Shown here: in pieces, positions 12,951 to 17,033 of the stretch
Numbering within the stretch: the stretch's first letter is position 1
How the letters are laid out: every line of letters begins with the position of its first letter
NCBI GenBank assembly: GCA_002495055.1
Contig: DADR01000013.1
Coordinates: forward strand, 1 to 17,033
Direction of reading: 5' to 3'
Source: Methanoregula sp. UBA247
GTDB taxonomy: Archaea; Halobacteriota; Methanomicrobia; Methanomicrobiales; Methanospirillaceae
DNA length: 17,033 bases
Translations under genes and position numbers: made by a program
The notes under the pieces: generated by a model
The model's database searches: none
Told to the model about the DNA's origin: nothing
Seen by the model: the letters and a program-made list of their open reading frames with translations, nothing else

Positions 12951-15271
12951 TTCTGCCACCTGTTGATCGTATCAAAAATAAGACGGATGTGTGAAGTTGA
13001 AGCATTGCCAAACCTGCCAGAATATGCCCCGCTGCCCATGACATCGGGATCGGGATCAGCTCTCCAGAAATTTTTCACACAGGGATCTTTCGACCGGCTG
13101 CTGGCAGGTTTAAAAATTTGCCGGCAGCTGGTAGTATCCCAGCGTTCCTGCTCGGCATTTTTTTTACATGAGTACTCAGAATCCCAAACATTGGGAAAAG
13201 GAGAATTTTCCACGTAATACGTATCCCCGCAATAAGTATCGATTAAACCGAAGACAACATGACCGCTCTCATGAAGAAAAATCATGGGGGAATCTGCCGG
13301 CGCTTTCAGCCAGGATCCCGATCCAGGCCCCAAGCCGTTTGCACATCCGTTCGGTTCACATGGGGAACCGGTATAGACCCCCTCATACGAGGGATACAAA
13401 ATGATTGCCACATCAGTAAATGGTGCATCATTCCAGAATTCATTGGGGAGCGTTCCGGCACAACCGTCGAAGGCATCCGCAAAACTCTCGGGATCCCAGT
13501 AATAATAAAAATTAAACCGTTCCCGGAAATCTTCGGGCAGACCTATATAACCGGATGAAAAGGTATCCAGCTTAAAAAAAATATTGTCAATTTTGTTGTG
13601 AACATCCGCGATGAACCGTTGTTGATCACCGGTATAGGTTACTGTCTGGATTTTTGTTTTGGAATTACAGTTAAATGCGGTTTTCGAAGCCACAAAAACC
13701 AAGTCAATCTTTTCATCTGTTGATCCCTTGATTTGCACGGGTATCACGTTTGACCGGTTGAGTGTGAAGGAGACCTGCTTTTTTTCCGTAACATCGACTG
13801 GTCGGGTGATCTCTTCATATCCGGTTTTGGCAACCCTGATAGTATGTAAGCCTCTCTCTCTATCGCGGAGTGTCAGTTTTCCTTCCTGTTCGGTCGTGCT
13901 GCTGACAGACTCCCCGTCAAGATACACATGGACTCCCCCAAGCGCAGTCCCGGTTTTAGCATCTTTTGTGAGAACCATAAGATCGAAAGAGTTTTTCGCA
14001 GGCACCATACTACGGAAAGGTGTATCCAGTACCTTGATGATGGCAAACCCGTTTTTTTGGAGATTTTCCCCATCGGTAACTAAACCCACGACAAAATATC
14101 CTTCCCCCGGGGCAATCGCGATATCCTGTATATCCAGGGTTTGTCCGATACTAAATGTCCGATTCCTCTGCTCGTTGCCGTCGAGGTCGATGTTGAGTGA
14201 GACCATCTCACCGGTTTTTTCACGGTCAGATCCCTGATTGGAACCTGCGATAACTGTTATACCTTCAGTATCAAGGGTAAGAAGAGTACCCGCAGTTTTC
14301 CCCATCCCGGAATATTTTTTTCCCCATAGCTCTTTACCCCGGTCATCGGTCCTGACCAGGAAAAGATCAAGGTATTGTTGATCTATAGTATCGGGCAGGG
14401 AGGTTCCCATGATGATATACCCTCCATCCGGCGTTTGAATAACGGATGTTTTTTCATTCCCCAACCCTTTTTCAAAGGTGGTAAACCACTCTTTATTGCC
14501 AAATTCGTTCATTTTGAGCAGAAATCTGTAAGGGCCCCAGGCACCGCCATAGCTTTCGGTGGTCCCGGCTATGATGTATCCCCCGTCTTCGGTCTGGAAG
14601 ATGAAATTGGCAAAATCATTTTTTTCACCCATAAAAAATCCGGTCCACAATTCCCGTCCTTCGGAATCGGTTTTAAGGATGAACACATCCCAGAGAGATG
14701 CTGGGGAAGAGGTGTTCCTGTATACGGACCCAATGACGATGAATCCACCATCATTTGTTGTGCTGATATGATTTCCATGGTAATATTCACCTTTTTGGTA
14801 ATTCTGAGTCCATGTCTTTTTTCCGAACGGATCAAGTTTCATGAGAAAAATCCCGTTCGTTATGGTGGTGTTGGGGCTTCCAGCAACAACATATCCTTTA
14901 TCGGGGGTTTCAATAAGGGAATATTCCTCGCAGGCAGTCCCTGCTTCTGTCCAGTCCCACATTGTATTCCCATTTGTATCAGTTTTGATGATATAGAGAC
15001 TGGGATTTCCCGGTGCAGATTGGACATTTCCGATGGCCACGGATCCACCATCGCGTCCGCCAATGATAGAAATCGATCCCCTCTTGATAGCAGAGCTATA
15101 TGATTTCACCCATTGTATGTGAGGATCTGTGGCAGATTGAGTATCAGTGGCTGCCGTGACCGGGCTGGTCATAAAAATCAGGAGTCCAAAGAAGATCTGA
15201 GCGAATATCAGAAAAGTAACCCCGCAGGAAAAAAGGGGGCGATCCCGACGGATAGAATCAAACCATTTCAT
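12947..15271 (-). CDS. Secreted beta-propeller / PEGA-like / HExxH metallopeptidase protein
   Basis: A 774-residue protein with an N-terminal hydrophobic signal segment (about 15-40). Residues 55-415 contain seven spaced copies of a motif like T-x-DGGYIIAG (starting near 71, 122, 172, 227, 280, 334 and 387), consistent with a seven-bladed propeller. Residues about 428-504 form a PEGA/carboxypeptidase-regulatory-type beta sandwich. The C-terminal part (about 520-774) has HESGHVVFGLIDTY, with zinc ligands His667 and His671, catalytic Glu668 and a downstream Asp678, and Met745 in a possible Met-turn; this is closest to M64-type (IgA peptidase-like) sites. Eight cysteines lie in that domain (535-731), suggesting disulfides outside the cell. 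GAGGATCA precedes the ATG, with a TATA-like box near 15305-15314. Peptidase activity is inferred; the substrate is unknown. Confidence 0.85.
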   Translation of the reverse strand: MKWFDSIRRDRPLFSCGVTFLIFAQIFFGLLIFMTSPVTAATDTQSATDPHIQWVKSYSSAIKRGSISIIGGRDGGSVAIGNVQSAPGNPSLYIIKTDTNGNTMWDWTEAGTACEEYSLIETPDKGYVVAGSPNTTITNGIFLMKLDPFGKKTWTQNYQKGEYYHGNHISTTNDGGFIVIGSVYRNTSSPASLWDVFILKTDSEGRELWTGFFMGEKNDFANFIFQTEDGGYIIAGTTESYGGAWGPYRFLLKMNEFGNKEWFTTFEKGLGNEKTSVIQTPDGGYIIMGTSLPDTIDQQYLDLFLVRTDDRGKELWGKKYSGMGKTAGTLLTLDTEGITVIAGSNQGSDREKTGEMVSLNIDLDGNEQRNRTFSIGQTLDIQDIAIAPGEGYFVVGLVTDGENLQKNGFAIIKVLDTPFRSMVPAKNSFDLMVLTKDAKTGTALGGVHVYLDGESVSSTTEQEGKLTLRDRERGLHTIRVAKTGYEEITRPVDVTEKKQVSFTLNRSNVIPVQIKGSTDEKIDLVFVASKTAFNCNSKTKIQTVTYTGDQQRFIADVHNKIDNIFFKLDTFSSGYIGLPEDFRERFNFYYYWDPESFADAFDGCAGTLPNEFWNDAPFTDVAIILYPSYEGVYTGSPCEPNGCANGLGPGSGSWLKAPADSPMIFLHESGHVVFGLIDTYCGDTYYVENSPFPNVWDSEYSCKKNAEQERWDTTSCRQIFKPASSRSKDPCVKNFWRADPDPDVMGSGAYSGRFGNASTSHIRLIFDTINRWQK

Positions 15272-15304
15272 CAGTGATCCTCGTAATGCATATTCTTGGC
15301 CAGA

Positions 15305-15314
15305 TACTATAAAA
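15305..15314 (-). promoter_or_regulatory. TATA-like box for the metallopeptidase operon
   Basis: On the minus strand this reads TTTTATAGTA. Its centre is about 39 bases from the ATG at 15271, so transcription should begin about 14 bases before the ATG with the GAGGATCA site inside the leader. The preceding 109-bp gap to the TasA-like gene makes a separate promoter sensible. Confidence 0.45.
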
Positions 15315-15380
15315 CGTCTATGGATCTATTGATTCCGTTTATGCTTCGTGATCAACTAAAAATATTCCCGGAGCATTCAA

Positions 15381-16481
15381 TCAGAGTATTCCAACGCTCC
15401 GAAGACCGAGTACCAGACACACAATTGTTGTAACAATCCAAAGAAAATAAATCCATACGTTTTTTTTATTATCTCTTTCATTCTCTTTGTTCTGGCGGTT
15501 CCAGAATACCAGAACAAGGATTATTATGATGGTGGCAATGAGCCCTGTGATAGAGTGTGTCCCGACGAGGTGCTGGCCGTCGCGGGTTGAAATAAGGTAT
15601 GCCTGGTAGATTATGCCGATACATGTCACGGCGATGCCAACTCCAAGAAGAACGTCAGCTGGTCCTTTCCACTCCGGGTGTTTCTTTTGTTGTGAATGAA
15701 TGGCAACTGCAATGATAAGCAGGATGAGTGCGATAATCATAATGTACCTGTGATCAGGAAGTGCCGGTTGCCGGGATTCTATGTCCAAATCTTCTTCTGC
15801 TGGTGCTAAAAGTTGGGGACGTTGAAAAGGATTTAAGCCAGGGATGCCCGGCGCTTCGAATATGGAACGATCTTGAGGTGATCCAGCTGTTCCCGAAGGG
15901 ACATCTGATGGTATAGAAGCAGGAACCGGCGTGGGTACTATGGGGCCGGTAAGATCCACCAGTGTGTATGAAAGGTTGAAATGCAGGGTATTATTCTGTG
16001 CATCATTTTGTGGCTGTCCTGTCTCTATAAATTCCCAGGTCCAGTTGAGCCGGATTGTATCTCCGGCATTGAATGAATTGATGATGATAAAATGATCCGG
16101 CAACAGGGGAGCTCTAGGAAAGGAAGTGATACGTGCAGGAAGATTTTCTGTGCTGTTCAGATACGGGTGGGATACATTGAAGTACATATAATTGGCAAGC
16201 CCACCACCAGGATTACCGTATCTGTCGGATATACTGATATTGTCCACCCAAATGTAGACAATTCCGTTCCCGGTTCCATTGTTATGAAGATCAACGAATG
16301 TCGAGCCGTGATCACCCGGCATAGCTCCGGTGACCCCCCAGGGGAGCATGCCTGTCTCCCTCGATGTGAGGTCAACGGTGCTCTGTGCAAAAACCGGTAC
16401 CGGCAGGAGAAAAATAAGGATAAAAAGGTATCCTGACAGCGGTAAAAACGATCTCAGGTATGCAATTCCTGAATTCCTCAC
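15381..16481 (-). CDS. TasA/camelysin-like surface domain protein with four C-terminal membrane helices
   Basis: A 366-residue protein with a signal peptide (about 1-32, ending FAQ). Residues 40-178 form an extracytoplasmic beta domain with segments such as MPGDHGSTFVDLHNNGTGNG, a central NYMYFNVS strand and RLNWTWEFIETGQPQNDAQN (144-163), resembling the final strands of TasA/camelysin-type domains. A proline-rich spacer (about 179-240) follows, then four helices (about 246-262, 276-297, 309-327 and 341-360) with short charged loops. Several N-x-S/T sites lie in the outer domain. The start is GTG (16479-16481) with GGGGTG four bases upstream. The resemblance to TasA is by pattern only, so fibre formation or peptidase activity should not be assumed. 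It follows the Kelch-like gene by 61 bp on the same strand. Confidence 0.75.
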   Translation of the reverse strand: MRNSGIAYLRSFLPLSGYLFILIFLLPVPVFAQSTVDLTSRETGMLPWGVTGAMPGDHGSTFVDLHNNGTGNGIVYIWVDNISISDRYGNPGGGLANYMYFNVSHPYLNSTENLPARITSFPRAPLLPDHFIIINSFNAGDTIRLNWTWEFIETGQPQNDAQNNTLHFNLSYTLVDLTGPIVPTPVPASIPSDVPSGTAGSPQDRSIFEAPGIPGLNPFQRPQLLAPAEEDLDIESRQPALPDHRYIMIIALILLIIAVAIHSQQKKHPEWKGPADVLLGVGIAVTCIGIIYQAYLISTRDGQHLVGTHSITGLIATIIIILVLVFWNRQNKENERDNKKNVWIYFLWIVTTIVCLVLGLRSVGIL

Positions 16482-16542
16482 GGTACACCCCTCAGCATTA
16501 CGAGGTCTTTTAGTGATAGTATGAATACCTGCACACCAGATA

Positions 16543-17033
16543 TTACGAGGACCACAGTCTTACCTCGTTAAGAATTGGCGTTATTGTTGAATTGCCTGTC
16601 GACAGGGTAGCACGCCACTGACGAAATTGTCCTGAAGGAAGTCCTGATCTAAGGGGAGAAGTCCCCCCAACTGATATCCATGACGGCAGGGGATCTGCTT
16701 TGGTAAAACTCGTATCGGACGCCCTGACCTCAAATGTGATATCGGTTATCCCTGAAGCGACAATCTCATCCCATTCGAAAATATCCCCACGTGTTCCTGC
16801 CTGTCCTGAATTGTTCACTTCTGACGCGAACGTACCATAACTTTGATAGTAAGTGGATACCGGCATAAATGCAAGGCTTCCTCCCCAACCTACCGGACTG
16901 GGCACATCAGAAACAACAGAGTCATTCCAGGTGTTTGTGTCAATATTATATACCCAGAATTTTTCCGAAGAACCATTGAACGCATAAATACAGTTTCCCT
17001 GGTCGGATGCCAGAGCACCGCCGGCATTGATGG
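16543..17033 (-). CDS. Kelch-like beta-propeller surface protein, C-terminal part, cut by window edge
   Basis: The frame is open from the window edge (first full codon at 17031) to a TAA at 16543-16545, giving the last 162 residues. The first part reads as a propeller blade: GGAL, then a YAFNGSSEKFWVYNI segment and TNTWND, the typical Kelch-type WVYN...TNTW pattern. A segment with VGWGGSLAFMP follows. The last 70 residues (ITDITFEVRASDT... FRQWRATLSTGNSTITPILNEVRL) resemble the end of a jelly-roll/discoidin-like domain found in archaeal surface proteins. The start is outside the window, so a signal peptide cannot be judged. It is upstream of the TasA-like gene on the same strand and may belong to the same surface cluster. 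Confidence 0.75.
   Translation of the reverse strand, partial: INAGGALASDQGNCIYAFNGSSEKFWVYNIDTNTWNDSVVSDVPSPVGWGGSLAFMPVSTYYQSYGTFASEVNNSGQAGTRGDIFEWDEIVASGITDITFEVRASDTSFTKADPLPSWISVGGTSPLRSGLPSGQFRQWRATLSTGNSTITPILNEVRLWSS

Noticed and set aside
13659..15103. Long plus-strand open frames (13659-14237 and 14375-15103) opposite the metallopeptidase gene.
   Set aside because: The minus-strand protein has a signal peptide, seven regular repeats and a zinc site; the opposite frames show nothing recognisable.
1..17033. CRISPR arrays, tRNA or rRNA genes, insertion sequences and prophage genes.
   Set aside because: No regularly spaced repeats, cloverleaf-like segments, transposase or integrase motifs or terminal inverted repeats were seen on reading both strands.

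Overview
The window looks like chromosome from a methanogenic archaeon, most likely of the Methanomicrobiales (Methanoregula/Methanosphaerula/Methanospirillum type). Signs are archaeal AT-rich TATA-like boxes a short way upstream of starts, GGTGA/GAGG ribosome binding sites, an ArgC-CBS-ArgJ-ArgB cluster, several methanogen-type iron-sulfur flavoproteins (Isf-like), a desulforedoxin-like mini-protein, and secreted beta-propeller/PEGA-type surface proteins. No tRNA, rRNA, CRISPR array or insertion sequence was recognised. The lineage is an inference from gene content.

Layout. (1) 1-1338, minus: N-terminal 446 residues of an AMP-forming acetyl-CoA synthetase. It is divergent from (2) 1488-2402, plus, an ADP-ribosylglycohydrolase-family protein. 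(3) 2494-6016, plus: a tight arginine/ornithine operon argC - CBS-pair protein - argJ - argB, with SD/stop or start/stop overlaps. (4) 6082-7586, plus: a membrane-anchored thioredoxin domain followed by a second thioredoxin domain fused to a CcdA/DsbD-like membrane domain. The two parts lie in different frames separated by an A9 run, and the downstream part has no usable start before its CxxC motif. (5) 7634-7957, minus: AroQ chorismate mutase. (6) 8017-8661, plus: six-helix M50-type membrane protein. (7) 8705-11551, minus, plus 11690-12283 on the other strand: a redox/oxidative-stress island. In transcription order the minus block holds a zinc-ribbon protein, a desulforedoxin-like protein, a cysteine-free AhpD-fold protein, a peroxiredoxin and two Isf-like flavoproteins. 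A third, degenerate Isf-like flavoprotein is divergent. (8) 12354-17033, minus: cell-surface genes. These are a secreted seven-bladed-propeller/PEGA/metallopeptidase protein with a translationally coupled single-pass membrane protein, a TasA/camelysin-like domain protein with four C-terminal helices, and the C-terminal part of a Kelch-like propeller protein.

How they may work together. The arg genes carry out the acetylated part of ornithine synthesis, and a CBS pair in the middle of the operon suggests nucleotide-linked control. The thioredoxin/CcdA pair would carry reducing power across the membrane to extracytoplasmic thiols. The metallopeptidase in the surface cluster has eight cysteines in its C-terminal domain, so it is one conceivable client. 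The minus-strand redox block is a plausible peroxide/oxygen defence unit: peroxiredoxin plus small iron and Fe-S proteins that could feed it electrons.

The most notable observations are the A AAA AAG slippery heptamer followed by a short hairpin that would join the two thioredoxin halves, the AhpD-fold protein with no cysteine and a histone-H1-like lysine tail, the flavoprotein with a lost Fe-S ligand, and a strong two-stem hairpin in the 116-bp gap ahead of the desulforedoxin gene.
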